From JACDBD01 sp050743385 (lineage in GTDB: Bacteria > Actinomycetota > Acidimicrobiia > IMCC26256 > JACDBD01): a stretch of 22,772 bases of DNA. The notes under the pieces are model-generated. The model did not search any database and had not been told where the DNA came from. It saw nothing but the letters and a program-made list of their open reading frames with translations. Both the position numbers and the translations under genes were made by a program. Shown piece by piece: positions 1 to 7,003 of this stretch (its first letter is position 1; each line of letters opens with the position of its first letter). The stretch spans positions 1-22,772 of the forward strand of contig JBOGFJ010000303.1 in NCBI GenBank assembly GCA_050743385.1. The letters are read 5' to 3'.

Positions 1-671
1 GCGCCGTGCGACGCATACGCATCGACTCGACCTTGCACTTCGCTCCCAGGCGGATGCCCGGCCACGAACCGCACGAACGGGTCGGGGTCGTTCACCGCGC
101 CCGGTGGCTCCGCCTTGGTGCGCCGGCGCCGCCGCCGCTTGGGCGTGTCGGGCTCGAGGGCGTCGGCGGACGCCTCTTTGATCGCGTCGGCGACGACACG
201 CGGCGTCTTCGGCGGGCGCTCGGCCTCCCGCACCGCCTGGCGGCTCCGTTCGCCTCGCACCGGGGTGCGGAGGGAGAAGATCCACCCGACTCCCGGGACC
301 GGCTTCGCCCCGATCAGCCGGCCCGTGTCGAAGAGCCAGCTGTACGTGCCGTGGAACTCCTGGAACGAGTCGTTGGAGAGAACGGCACCGCCGGTGCGGT
401 CGGCGATCTGGAGGAGGAACCCGTCGCCCCGCCCGACGGCACCTGCGGGCGGCGAGACCACATTGCCGCTCGTCTCCAACGACTCGAAGACCTCGCGCTC
501 CGACGGGTCGACGCGGTGCGGGAACGACGCGTCGACGACGACCGTGACCGTCACGCCCGAGTGCTCGGTCACGAACGCGTCGACGGCCTCGGTGAGCTGG
601 GCGAGGCTCGGAAGGGTGCGCCCCTCCGTCGCGAGGTTGGAGCCGTCGACGACGACATGCTGGCGCGCCAT
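1..671 (-). CDS. NYN/Zc3h12a-like ribonuclease with C-terminal S1 domain (partial)
   Basis: The reading frame starts at the ATG at 669-671 on the minus strand and runs off the left edge of the window, with 223 codons visible. The N-terminus reads MARQHVVVDGSNLA and the middle reads LSNDSFQEF. These match the metal-binding Asp motifs of the NYN/PIN-like Zc3h12a ribonuclease fold: D9 and N12 in VDGSN, D47, D84 in RGDGF and D101 in SNDS. A predicted disordered linker follows, with a run of six arginines near residues 179-184. The visible end, PGSEVQGRVDAYASHG, resembles the first strands of an S1 RNA-binding domain. I infer a soluble RNA endonuclease that uses the S1 part for RNA binding. A TAACGT hexamer lies 9 nt ahead of the start. 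The S1 assignment is tentative because the domain is cut by the window edge. Confidence 0.8.
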   Translation of the reverse strand, partial: MARQHVVVDGSNLATEGRTLPSLAQLTEAVDAFVTEHSGVTVTVVVDASFPHRVDPSEREVFESLETSGNVVSPPAGAVGRGDGFLLQIADRTGGAVLSNDSFQEFHGTYSWLFDTGRLIGAKPVPGVGWIFSLRTPVRGERSRQAVREAERPPKTPRVVADAIKEASADALEPDTPKRRRRRRTKAEPPGAVNDPDPFVRFVAGHPPGSEVQGRVDAYASHG

Positions 672-680
672 GCGCTGCGC

Positions 681-686
681 ACGTTA
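681..686 (-). promoter_or_regulatory. Putative -10 element of the NYN RNase gene
   Basis: Read on the minus strand this is TAACGT (pattern TAnnnT), preceded by GG and followed by 9 nt before the ATG. A transcript would start almost at the start codon, so its leader would be very short. No -35 was evaluated. Confidence 0.35.
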
Positions 687-736
687 CCGGCTCGCCGAGG
701 CATACGGCCGGTTGGGGTGGGTAGGAGAAGAGTCGG

Positions 737-1132
737 ATGTCTGGTCTCGCGATCATCACCGAAGCGTGCATCGACGTGAAGGACCGTGCGTGCGTCGACG
801 TGTGCCCGGTGCAGTGCATCTACGAGTTCGACCCGGCGAAGAATGCGCTGTTCTCCGAGCTCGAGGCCGGGAGCGGCGTCACCGAGAACACGCACCAGCC
901 GAACCCGGCCGCGATCGACATCTTCGGAGACAGCATCCTCTACGTGAACACCGACGAGTGCACGTCGTGTACCGCGTGCTACGAGCCCGACGTGTGCCCG
1001 GTCGGAGCCATCTACTCCGAAGAGCACGTCCCGGACGGGGCCGCGAAGACGCAATACAACTCCAACGACCCGAACAAGGGCCACGACCACACCTTCTTCA
1101 CCCAGCTCACCCGGGACGTCTTCGCCGACTGA
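737..1132 (+). CDS. Ferredoxin, 7Fe/8Fe type, with elongated inter-cluster loop
   Basis: This 131-residue protein is a soluble electron carrier of the bacterial two-cluster ferredoxin family. The first motif is C11-x7-C19-x3-C23-P-x2-C27, which matches actinobacterial seven-iron ferredoxins such as FdxA. The second motif is C75-x2-C78-x2-C81-x5-C87-P. The family normally has three residues between the last two cysteines, so there is a two-residue insertion here. The segment between motifs (residues 28-74) is also long, because the usual protein has only about a dozen residues there. A Shine-Dalgarno, AGGAGA at 723-728, sits 8 nt ahead of the ATG. The next gene converges from the right 9 nt away. 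The partner is unknown; the P450 in this window is one possible client, but this is speculation. Confidence 0.9.
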   Translation: MSGLAIITEACIDVKDRACVDVCPVQCIYEFDPAKNALFSELEAGSGVTENTHQPNPAAIDIFGDSILYVNTDECTSCTACYEPDVCPVGAIYSEEHVPDGAAKTQYNSNDPNKGHDHTFFTQLTRDVFAD

Positions 1133-1141
1133 CGGTCGCGC

Positions 1142-2362
1142 TCACGCGGCTCGGATGCGGTCGAGCAGACCGGGGTCGAGCAGCTCGTCGGGAAGTGTCT
1201 CGGGACCGGCGAGGACGCCGACGAGCAGCGAGAGGATCTCGGGGTCCATTGCCGCCATCCTCTCGGCGACGAATGCGCGGCGCGCCGCGGTGTTGTCGGC
1301 ATCCTCGGCCTGCGTGACCGCGAGCACGTCGGCGACGAAACGGAGCCGCTTCATGCGGGCGAATCGCTCCTCCCCATAGGGCGTGAACGCCGCCGGTTCA
1401 CGCGCGCCGTCGAGGACGAGGTCTCGCACCATGCGGGCATCGCGTAGCGCGATCGAGAGGCCTTGCCCGATGATCGGGTCGTTGTGGCCGGCAGCGTCGC
1501 CGATCAGCACGACAGCCTCCGCGTAGGGCGCATCGGTCCACGTGTCGTCGCCCGGGTAGGTCGCGCACGGACCGGCCGGCGTCCCCGCCGCCACCTGCTC
1601 GCTCCACGGGTATGACGCCTGCGCGCACGCGGCGAGGAAGCGCTCCGTGCCCTGAGGGCCCGAGAAGCGATGCCTTCCCGAGAGCCCCGGGCAGATGTAG
1701 ACCCGGGCGCGGCCACCGCCCTGGTGGAACAGCAGGAAGAAGAGCTCGCCGGCGTCGGAGAGGGCGTCGTGGTCGTCGGGAACGCCGTCGAGCCCGTCGA
1801 CGAGGAGGCCGGCGATGTGGGTGATCGCAGGCTGGCGCTCGAGCGTGATCGCAGCCTGCTTGCGGACGGTCGAGTTCCGTCCGTCGGCGCCCACGACGAG
1901 AGACGTGCTCACCTCGTGGGTATTGCCGTTCGTGGCATACGACACCGTCGTCGAACCGTCGCCGGCCAGGCTCACGTTCCGCACGCCTCGCACCACGGTC
2001 GCACCGGCCTCTGCCGCCGCGTCGACGAGCGCCTGGCATGCGACCGGGTGGCGAAGGTTGAGGGTCCCGCGAATACCGGACACCATCATGGCGAGCGGTA
2101 TCTCGGCCGCATCGCCGCCCTCGGCGTACTGCTTCCACAATGAGGTGACGTGCGCCCCGGCGTCGAGCAGAACCTCTTCCACACCGAGGTCGCGGGCCTC
2201 CTTCACCCCCCAGGGCGTCATCGTCTCGCCGCGGACCCGGTCTTCGTATTCGGTGGTCGCCTCGAGCACCGTGACACCCACGCCCGCGCGCGCGAGCGCA
2301 CACGCCAGCGACGCGCCACCGATTCCCCCTCCGACCACCACCACGTCAGCGACGCCCGTCAT
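1142..2362 (-). CDS. FAD-dependent monooxygenase (PHBH-like)
   Basis: This 406-residue flavoprotein belongs to the class A aromatic hydroxylase / geranylgeranyl-reductase-like superfamily. It has the N-terminal Rossmann motif GGGIGG (residues 11-16) with an acidic residue ending strand 2 (VLEAT, E34). It also has the GADGRNS motif (158-164) and the C-terminal FAD ribityl-binding motif GDAAGHNDPIIGQG (288-301). Such enzymes use NAD(P)H and O2 to hydroxylate or epoxidise small substrates in the cytoplasm; the substrate here cannot be told. The start is ATG with AGGGCGAGG just upstream. It is transcribed divergently from the alpha/beta hydrolase at 2422, which suggests shared control and possibly one degradation pathway. 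Length is normal for the family. Confidence 0.9.
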   Translation of the reverse strand: MTGVADVVVVGGGIGGASLACALARAGVGVTVLEATTEYEDRVRGETMTPWGVKEARDLGVEEVLLDAGAHVTSLWKQYAEGGDAAEIPLAMMVSGIRGTLNLRHPVACQALVDAAAEAGATVVRGVRNVSLAGDGSTTVSYATNGNTHEVSTSLVVGADGRNSTVRKQAAITLERQPAITHIAGLLVDGLDGVPDDHDALSDAGELFFLLFHQGGGRARVYICPGLSGRHRFSGPQGTERFLAACAQASYPWSEQVAAGTPAGPCATYPGDDTWTDAPYAEAVVLIGDAAGHNDPIIGQGLSIALRDARMVRDLVLDGAREPAAFTPYGEERFARMKRLRFVADVLAVTQAEDADNTAARRAFVAERMAAMDPEILSLLVGVLAGPETLPDELLDPGLLDRIRAA

Positions 2363-2409
2363 GCCTCGCCCTTCGTCGTCTGCGGACCACTGATGATGGC
2401 AGGTGCCCC

Positions 2410-2415
2410 TACGCT
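2410..2415 (+). promoter_or_regulatory. Putative leaderless -10 (TACGCT)
   Basis: TACGCT ends exactly 6 nt before the GTG at 2422. That spacing places the transcription start at or next to the start codon. A short GAGGA also lies within these 6 nt, but it is too close to act as a normal Shine-Dalgarno. Confidence 0.5.
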
Positions 2416-2421
2416 GAGGAA

Positions 2422-3216
2422 GTGCCGACCTTCGCCGCGAACGGAATCGACATCTACTACGAACGGCGTGGGCAGGGACCGCGCCTCCTCTTCCTGAACG
2501 GGTCGGGTGCGACGCTCGCGACCAGCGCGCTCCTCATCGAGCCGTTCTTCGACCGCTTCGATGCCATCGCCCACGACCAGCGCGGCCTCGGGCGCACGTC
2601 GATCCCGGCGGGGCCGTACACCATGGCCGACTACGCCGCCGACGCCGCCGCGCTCCTCGACCACGAGGGCTGGGACAGATGCCGCGTCGTCGGCGTGAGC
2701 TTCGGCGGCATGGTGGCCCAGGAGCTCGCCGTGACCTGGCCCGAACGCGTGGAACGTCTCGCGCTCGCGTGCACGTCGCCCGGCGGCGACGGCGGGGCGT
2801 CGTACCCGCTCCACGAGCTGGCCGCGCTCCCCGAGGACGAGCGTGCCGCGGTCGGCCCGCGCCTCCTCGACATCCGGTTCACGCCGGAGTGGCTGGCCGC
2901 GCACGCGGGCGACCGGATGCTGGCGGACGTGATGGCCGCGCGCGCGGGCGGGGAGAAGACCGACGAGCAGCTCCGGGGCGCGGCGGAGCAGCTCGGCGCC
3001 CGCCGCGACCACGACGTGTGGGACCGTCTACCGGCGATCGCGTGCCCGACCCTCGTCGCCTGCGGACGGTACGACGGCATCGCACCCGTCACGAACAGCG
3101 AGGCGATCGTCGGGCGCGTCCCCGGAGCCGAGCTGCGCGTCTACGAGGGTGGGCACGCGTTCTTCGCCCAGGACCGCACAGCCCTGCCGGAGATCCTCGA
3201 CTTCCTCGCGGCCTGA
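2422..3216 (+). CDS. Alpha/beta hydrolase (3-oxoadipate enol-lactonase-like)
   Basis: This 264-residue cytoplasmic hydrolase has the complete catalytic set of the fold. The nucleophile elbow is GVSFGG with S93, the acid is D218 in GRYDGIAP, and the histidine is H245 in GGHAFF. The oxyanion region LNGSGA lies near residues 25-30, and HDQRGLGRTS (51-60) is typical of the enol-lactonase/haloperoxidase-like branch. The start is GTG, chosen because protein similarity begins there (PTFAANGIDIYYE) and a TACGCT hexamer sits 6 nt upstream. The gene is divergent from the FAD monooxygenase and convergent with the small membrane protein, with only 8 nt between the stops. The substrate is not predictable; a lactone or ester is likely. 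Confidence 0.88.
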   Translation: MPTFAANGIDIYYERRGQGPRLLFLNGSGATLATSALLIEPFFDRFDAIAHDQRGLGRTSIPAGPYTMADYAADAAALLDHEGWDRCRVVGVSFGGMVAQELAVTWPERVERLALACTSPGGDGGASYPLHELAALPEDERAAVGPRLLDIRFTPEWLAAHAGDRMLADVMAARAGGEKTDEQLRGAAEQLGARRDHDVWDRLPAIACPTLVACGRYDGIAPVTNSEAIVGRVPGAELRVYEGGHAFFAQDRTALPEILDFLAA

Positions 3217-3224
3217 GTCGTCGG

Positions 3225-3530
3225 TCAGCTTCGATCGCGACTGCCGAGCTGCCCGATGAAGGGCCCCTCCTTCGAACCGGCCTTGGCGATGCCTCGGCTC
3301 AGGATGTAGGCGGCGATCACTCCGGCGAAGAGCATCCACGCCAGACGCTGGGGAAAGGTGTCGGAGATGTAACCGGCGACCACGAGGGTGACCGCGGTGA
3401 GGATCGTGAGCATGAACTCGCTCGTCAGGAGACCGGGGCGGGCCTCGGTCTCCCCCGCGACGAATCCGCGCGGGCCGGCTGCCCTCGCACGCGTTCGCTC
3501 TCCCGCGGTCGGGCTGTCAGCGGTTGTCAT
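3225..3530 (-). CDS. Small conserved two-TM membrane protein
   Basis: This 101-residue protein has a hydrophilic N-terminal tail of about 38 residues. Two hydrophobic segments follow, at about 39-57 (FMLTILTAVTLVVAGYI) and 64-83 (RLAWMLFAGVIAAYILSRGI), and the tail is short and basic. The ETEARPGLLTSEF...SRGIAK arrangement recalls uncharacterised actinobacterial membrane proteins, as far as I can recall. The ATG is preceded by AAGGAG at a spacing of 8 nt. The function is unknown. It lies downstream of the PPOx-like gene on the same strand with a 116-bp gap, so it probably has its own transcript. Confidence 0.8.
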   Translation of the reverse strand: MTTADSPTAGERTRARAAGPRGFVAGETEARPGLLTSEFMLTILTAVTLVVAGYISDTFPQRLAWMLFAGVIAAYILSRGIAKAGSKEGPFIGQLGSRDRS

Positions 3531-3646
3531 CGTGGTACTCCTTGGCGTAGGTCGGCTGCGTGCGTGGTGCCTCTACCCCGAGATTCGCTCGCCAACCCTC
3601 GTACGCGGGCGGTTCGCGCTGCTCGCGCCGTTTCGCCCGTGAGGAA

Positions 3647-4090
3647 TCACAGATACGCCCGCGTGTGGAACGCCCACTCCGACTCCGACGCGTGCAGCCG
3701 GCGACCCGAGATGGCAAACGGCTCGATCCGCAGCCAGGCGTCGCGCTCGGCGACGAGCCACGGCTCAGGATCGAAACGCTCACGAAACCCGGCCGCATCG
3801 GGATCGATGTGGTGCAACGTGCCCCGCACCAGCACCGACCACGCTTGCTGGTGGGCCGGGTCGATGCCGTCGATCTCGAACGCCACGTTCATCGGGGCGC
3901 GCTCGATCACGCTGCCCGGCCGGGCGCGGAGGGCCACCCACGTCAGCCCGCCGACCTCGACGAGCCGGTAGTTCACCGGCAGCACCACGGGGAACTCGTC
4001 GATCACCACCGCAATTCGGCCGACCGCCTCGCGGCGGAGCAACTCCACGCACTCCTCGAGCGCGAGCTCCTCGAGCCACGCTTCTTCCAT
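3647..4090 (-). CDS. Pyridoxamine 5'-phosphate oxidase-like (Nim family) flavin protein
   Basis: This 147-residue split-barrel protein resembles the Pyridox_ox_2 / NimA group. The N-terminal helix ECVELLRREAVGRIAVV leads into PVVLPVNYRL (around residues 34-43). The strand WVALRARPGSVIE and then NVAFEID (residues 68-74) follow, and SVLVRGTLHHI is the typical barrel strand after that. Such proteins bind FMN or F420 and act as reductases, but the substrate here is unknown. The ATG start has only a weak purine stretch (TGGGTGATCG) ahead of it. It is divergent from the serine hydrolase gene at 4178, with an 87-bp gap. Confidence 0.85.
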   Translation of the reverse strand: MEEAWLEELALEECVELLRREAVGRIAVVIDEFPVVLPVNYRLVEVGGLTWVALRARPGSVIERAPMNVAFEIDGIDPAHQQAWSVLVRGTLHHIDPDAAGFRERFDPEPWLVAERDAWLRIEPFAISGRRLHASESEWAFHTRAYL

Positions 4091-4165
4091 CGATCACCCA
4101 GCCGATCTCGGGAACGACACCAGTGTGCCCGGCGCGGCCGTAGGCGTGCCGCCCCTCGACCGGTC

Positions 4166-4171
4166 TAGCGT
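4166..4171 (+). promoter_or_regulatory. Putative leaderless -10 (TAGCGT)
   Basis: TAGCGT ends 6 nt before the ATG at 4178. There is no Shine-Dalgarno in the 20 nt upstream, so leaderless initiation is the simplest reading. Confidence 0.5.
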
Positions 4172-4177
4172 GCGGCC

Positions 4178-5323
4178 ATGACCGTGACGCCGGTCATCGA
4201 TCCCGCGTCGCTCGGCATCGACGTCGAGCGGCTCGACGCCCTTCGCACCCGGGTCGGACGCGAGGTCGACTCCGGCCTGCTGCCCTCCTGCCAGTTCGCG
4301 CTGGCGCGTGACGGTGGGCTCGCCGCCTTCGACACCCTCGGAGCCGCCGGCCCCGACAGCCGCTACGTGATCTTCTCGGCGACGAAGGCGTTCGTCGCCA
4401 GCGCCGCCTGGCTCCTCATCGGCGAAAGGGCCCTCGACGTCACCCGACGCGTCGCCGACTATATCCCCGAGTTCGCGACCAACGGCAAGCACGTGATCAC
4501 CGTCGAGCAGGTGATGTTGCACACCTCCGGCTTCCCGCGCGCCCCGCTGGGACCGCCCGGTTGGGCCGAGCGCGACCGGCGGCTCGAAGCCTTCGCCCGC
4601 TGGCGGCTCAACTGGGAGCCCGGCACCGCCCACGAGTACCACCCGACCAGCGCGCACTGGGTGCTCGCCGAGTTGATCGAGCGGGTGTCGGGTCGCGATT
4701 ACCGCGACTTCGTCCACGAGCGCGTGACCGGCGCGCTCGGCCTTCCCCGCGTGCTCGGCATCGCGCCCGACGACCGGGCCGACATCGCCGAGCTCGCACT
4801 GTGCGGCGAGCCGGCGACGCCCGAGGAGCTCGAGGCGATCTTCGGTGTGCGCGAGCTCCCGATCACCGAGGTCACCGACGAGGCGTTGCTGTCGTTCAAC
4901 CGTCCCGACGTGCGCGCCGTCGGCGTGCCCGGCGGTGGCGGCATCGCCACCGCAGCCACCGTCGCCCTCTTCTACCAGGCGCTGCTCCACGACCCGGGCG
5001 GGTTGTGGGACCGCGACCTGCTCGCCGACGCGACCGGTCGGGTGCGCAACTCCTTCCCCGCCCCGCTGCTCGGGGTGACGGCGAACCGCGGCCTCGGCGT
5101 GGTGATCGCGGGCGACGACGGGAACGCGAACCGGCGCGGCTTCGGCCACACGCAGTCGGCCCGGACGTTCGGCCACAACGGGGCCGGCGGTCAGGTCGCG
5201 TGGGCCGACCCGGAGAGCGGGCTCTCGTTCTGCTACCTCACCAACGGCCGCGATCTGAACCCGATCCGCGAAGGCCGCCGGTCGATCGGCATCTCGAGCC
5301 GCGCGGCCGTCTGCGCCAGCTGA
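4178..5323 (+). CDS. Beta-lactamase-fold serine hydrolase
   Basis: This 381-residue enzyme belongs to the class C beta-lactamase/DD-peptidase/esterase EstB superfamily. The nucleophile motif is S67-A-T-K70. The second motif contains Y154 in EYHPTSAHW, and the third is H333-N-G in TFGHNGAGG. HTSGFP at 115-120 is also characteristic of the family. I see no signal peptide, so a cytoplasmic esterase or amidase is more likely than a cell-wall enzyme or an antibiotic-resistance factor. The ATG is preceded at 6 nt by TAGCGT, indicating a leaderless message. The ferritin-like gene follows after 28 bp on the same strand and has its own strong Shine-Dalgarno, so the two probably form an operon. Confidence 0.9.
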   Translation: MTVTPVIDPASLGIDVERLDALRTRVGREVDSGLLPSCQFALARDGGLAAFDTLGAAGPDSRYVIFSATKAFVASAAWLLIGERALDVTRRVADYIPEFATNGKHVITVEQVMLHTSGFPRAPLGPPGWAERDRRLEAFARWRLNWEPGTAHEYHPTSAHWVLAELIERVSGRDYRDFVHERVTGALGLPRVLGIAPDDRADIAELALCGEPATPEELEAIFGVRELPITEVTDEALLSFNRPDVRAVGVPGGGGIATAATVALFYQALLHDPGGLWDRDLLADATGRVRNSFPAPLLGVTANRGLGVVIAGDDGNANRRGFGHTQSARTFGHNGAGGQVAWADPESGLSFCYLTNGRDLNPIREGRRSIGISSRAAVCAS

Positions 5324-5351
5324 CAAGGAAGAAAGGAAGGGAGGCCGCATC

Positions 5352-5945
5352 ATGTCCGACAAGCCCAGCTACCTCGGGCTCCTCAACGCCATCGCCGTCG
5401 CCGAGGCGCGAGCCCACGAGTACCTGAACGCCTGGATCGCGGTCACGCCCAGTCCCGAGGTGGCCGCGGTGTTGCGCACGGTCGCGGCTCGCGAGGGCGA
5501 GCACGGCATGAGCTTCGCCAAGCGCCTCGACGAGCTGGGCTTCGAGGTGCGCTGGAAGGACGACCCCGAGCACGCCCGGCGGCTCGAGATCGCGGGCTCG
5601 TCGGAATGCAGCGACCTGGAGAAGATGAAGGCGCTCGGCCTGCACCGCATCGACACCGGCACCAAGCCCGACATCTTCGACAAGTTCTTCGAGGACCACT
5701 CGATCGACATCCGCACCGGCGAGCTCCTCGGCCGCTACATCGCCGAGGAACGCGACAGCGGCCGGACACTGCGTGCCTGCTACCAGCAGCTCAAGAAACA
5801 GGCCAAGGCGAACGGTTCGCCTGCGACCGACCGCGGCGACGACCGTCTGGAGGCGATCGAGGGCAAGCTCGACGCGGTGTGCCGGGCCGTCGAGGAGCTG
5901 CGACAGATCGTGTGTGCGCAGGCGATGCCCACGACCACTGGCTGA
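5352..5945 (+). CDS. Ferritin-like (rubrerythrin-type) domain protein
   Basis: This 197-residue, all-helical protein has the appearance of a ferritin-like four-helix bundle. E18 in AVAEARAHEYL, the E48-x-E50-H51 element in AREGEHG, and the acidic cluster E124/E132-E133 in GELLGRYIAEER fall at the expected places for di-iron ligands. The loop around residues 83-100 holds an isolated cysteine. The C-terminal 30 residues (EAIEGKLDAVCRAVEELRQ) form a likely amphipathic helix or coiled coil. A purine-rich Shine-Dalgarno (AGGAAGGGAGG) ends 8 bases before the ATG. It could be an iron-dependent oxidase or a stress protein; the exact role is unknown. Assignment to the ferritin superfamily is from helix pattern and ligands, not from a close homologue. 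Confidence 0.75.
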   Translation: MSDKPSYLGLLNAIAVAEARAHEYLNAWIAVTPSPEVAAVLRTVAAREGEHGMSFAKRLDELGFEVRWKDDPEHARRLEIAGSSECSDLEKMKALGLHRIDTGTKPDIFDKFFEDHSIDIRTGELLGRYIAEERDSGRTLRACYQQLKKQAKANGSPATDRGDDRLEAIEGKLDAVCRAVEELRQIVCAQAMPTTTG

Positions 5946-5956
5946 CTCGTCCTGCG

Positions 5957-6094
5957 TTACTGCCCGTCGAGGCGATCGCGGGCCCGGTCGGCAGCGCTGC
6001 GCTCGGCGCGCTTCTGGCGCTTGGCCATCCGCTTCTCGATCAGCGACTTGCCTCGCTTCTTGTCCTTCGAGCGATGCGGCGACTTGTCGGCCAT
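5957..6094 (-). CDS. 45-aa highly basic small protein
   Basis: This short frame begins at the ATG at 6092-6094 and ends at TAA. It has a strong Shine-Dalgarno (GGGGAGGA) ending 4 nt before the start. The product begins MADKSPHRSKDKKRGKSLIE. Nearly 45% of residues are Lys or Arg, and it is predicted to be a single charged helix (EKRMAKRQKRAERSAADRARDRL). A nucleic-acid or ribosome-associated role is possible but unproven. It lies tail-to-tail with the ferritin-like gene, with stops 11 nt apart. The Shine-Dalgarno, ATG start and gap-filling position support it as real. I do not recognise the family. Confidence 0.6.
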   Translation of the reverse strand: MADKSPHRSKDKKRGKSLIEKRMAKRQKRAERSAADRARDRLDGQ

Positions 6095-6116
6095 CGGTCC
6101 TCCCCGGATCTGCCGC

Positions 6117-6485
6117 TCACCTGACGACGGCGGTCACATCTTTGCGCGCATCGAAGAGGTGCGGGGGGACACCGAGGAACGTCGTGACGCGCTGGAGGAG
6201 TCGGATCGCCCGCTTCACGCCCTGGTCGGTCGGATCATCCCGAGACAGGGACCGGCACAGGGTCAGGGCATGCTGGAGCATCGCGGGGTCGTGGTCGCCC
6301 GCTCGCATGAGCTCGAGCGCAACTTCGCCGATCTCGTCGCTGCCGGATCGGGTCGCGAGCTCGATGCTGCGCCGAGCGACACGTTGGGCGTGCTCCTCGC
6401 CCCCGCCGCGGGGGGAGAACCACGAAGGGACAGCCGAATCGACGGCCCCTGGCGGGGTCACGTCTGACGGGAACATGGTGGGCAC
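6117..6485 (-). CDS. Hypothetical 122-aa helical protein
   Basis: The C-terminal two thirds looks like an all-alpha domain (EEHAQRVARRSIELATRSGS, then GEVALELMRAGDHDPAMLQHA). The N-terminal 30 residues are rich in Pro, Gly and Ser. The frame is open further upstream to 6707, but that part is Arg/Ser-rich and reads as noise. The GTG at 6483-6485 is chosen because AGGAGAG lies 5-8 nt ahead of it; an in-frame ATG at 6474-6476 is the alternative. The small basic gene follows 22 bp downstream on the same strand, so the two may be co-transcribed. The leader would be about 100 nt from the minus-strand -10 in the inverted repeat at 6591-6603. The family is not recognised. Confidence 0.6.
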   Translation of the reverse strand: MPTMFPSDVTPPGAVDSAVPSWFSPRGGGEEHAQRVARRSIELATRSGSDEIGEVALELMRAGDHDPAMLQHALTLCRSLSRDDPTDQGVKRAIRLLQRVTTFLGVPPHLFDARKDVTAVVR

Positions 6486-6590
6486 GCTCTCTCCTCTCAT
6501 CGTGCTCGGGAGAGGCGTCGGGCCTGCGCACGAACGACGGAGGTGCGGTCGTTCGCCAAACGAGGCGTCCCTACCAAGTGATCGTGACCG

Positions 6591-6656
6591 CACCGTACAC
6601 CCGGTTGAGCCGCCTCGCGCCCGATGATTCGGACGGGAGCAAACGGGTGTACGGTG
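6591..6656. promoter_or_regulatory. 13-bp perfect inverted repeat with two outward -10 elements
   Basis: The arms are CACCGTACACCCG (6591-6603) and CGGGTGTACGGTG (6644-6656), separated by 40 bp. Each arm, read outward, contains TACGGT: plus strand 6650-6655 and minus strand 6597-6592. The same hexamer occurs as the apparent -10 before 16474 and 19657. The site sits between the divergent genes at 6485 (minus) and 6734 (plus). It may be a pair of symmetric promoters, or operators for one dimeric regulator. TTCGGA at 6628-6633 is a possible -35 for the plus promoter. Confidence 0.5.
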
Positions 6657-6733
6657 GCCGCTGGACGGTTGCTGACCAAGCCGCGTGAGCAGGGACTTCG
6701 CCACCATCGGCCTCCGCCTACGAAGGAGGCCAC

Positions 6734-6895
6734 ATGCGTGCAGACCCGAACCGCTGGATCAGCCGTCGACCCGCCGACCGTGACAGCGCGGCCGTCTTCT
6801 CGCGCCAGGTTCAGGCGTTGCGAGAGCTCTACGAGCGCTCCCGGCTCGACCGCGATGCCCGCGTTGCTCCGAAGTCCGTCGCCAGGAGCAAGTAA
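6734..6895 (+). CDS. 53-aa basic small protein
   Basis: The ATG at 6734 follows AAGGAGG (6723-6729), a near-perfect Shine-Dalgarno, and the frame ends with TAA at 6893-6895. The product has Trp8 and many Arg/Asp residues (MRADPNRWISRRPADRDSAA), then a helix (VFSRQVQALRELYERSRLDR) and a basic tail. It has no membrane segment. It heads the rightward transcript from the symmetric promoter region at 6591-6656, about 70 nt downstream. The leader sequence AGGAGGCCA is repeated before the next small gene (7004), which suggests the two are co-regulated or co-evolved. Function unknown. Confidence 0.6.
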   Translation: MRADPNRWISRRPADRDSAAVFSRQVQALRELYERSRLDRDARVAPKSVARSK

Positions 6896-7003
6896 GGCCC
6901 AGTAAGGCAAGGAGCGCGGCCACGCGCCGGCTCCGCGCACCCGGGGAGGCGCGTCCGCCCCCCGGGGCTTCGTCCGACGAGCGACCCTTCACCAGGAGGC
7001 CAT
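6896..7003 (+). other. 108-bp gap with hairpin and short direct repeat
   Basis: The 8-mer AGTAAGGC occurs twice in tandem (6891-6898 and 6901-6908), overlapping the stop of the 53-aa gene. A GC-rich imperfect hairpin lies at 6944-6963: GGGAGGCG, loop CGTC, CGCCCCCC, with one A/C mismatch. There is no T-run, so this is not a classical terminator. It could be an RNA processing or attenuation element between the two small genes. Confidence 0.3.

Noticed and set aside
115..1317. Plus-strand 400-codon frame over the RNase and ferredoxin
   Set aside because: It overlaps two genes with strong motifs in other frames and is Arg-rich shadow sequence.
4094..5362. Minus-strand 422-codon frame under the serine hydrolase
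   Set aside because: It is an antisense shadow rich in Gly, Val, Glu and Arg with no motif, while the plus frame has a complete SxxK/Y/HNG set.
6486..6707. Upstream extension of the 122-aa hypothetical gene
   Set aside because: The extra part is low-complexity Arg/Ser/Pro, crosses the inverted repeat promoter, and ignores the Shine-Dalgarno before GTG 6485.
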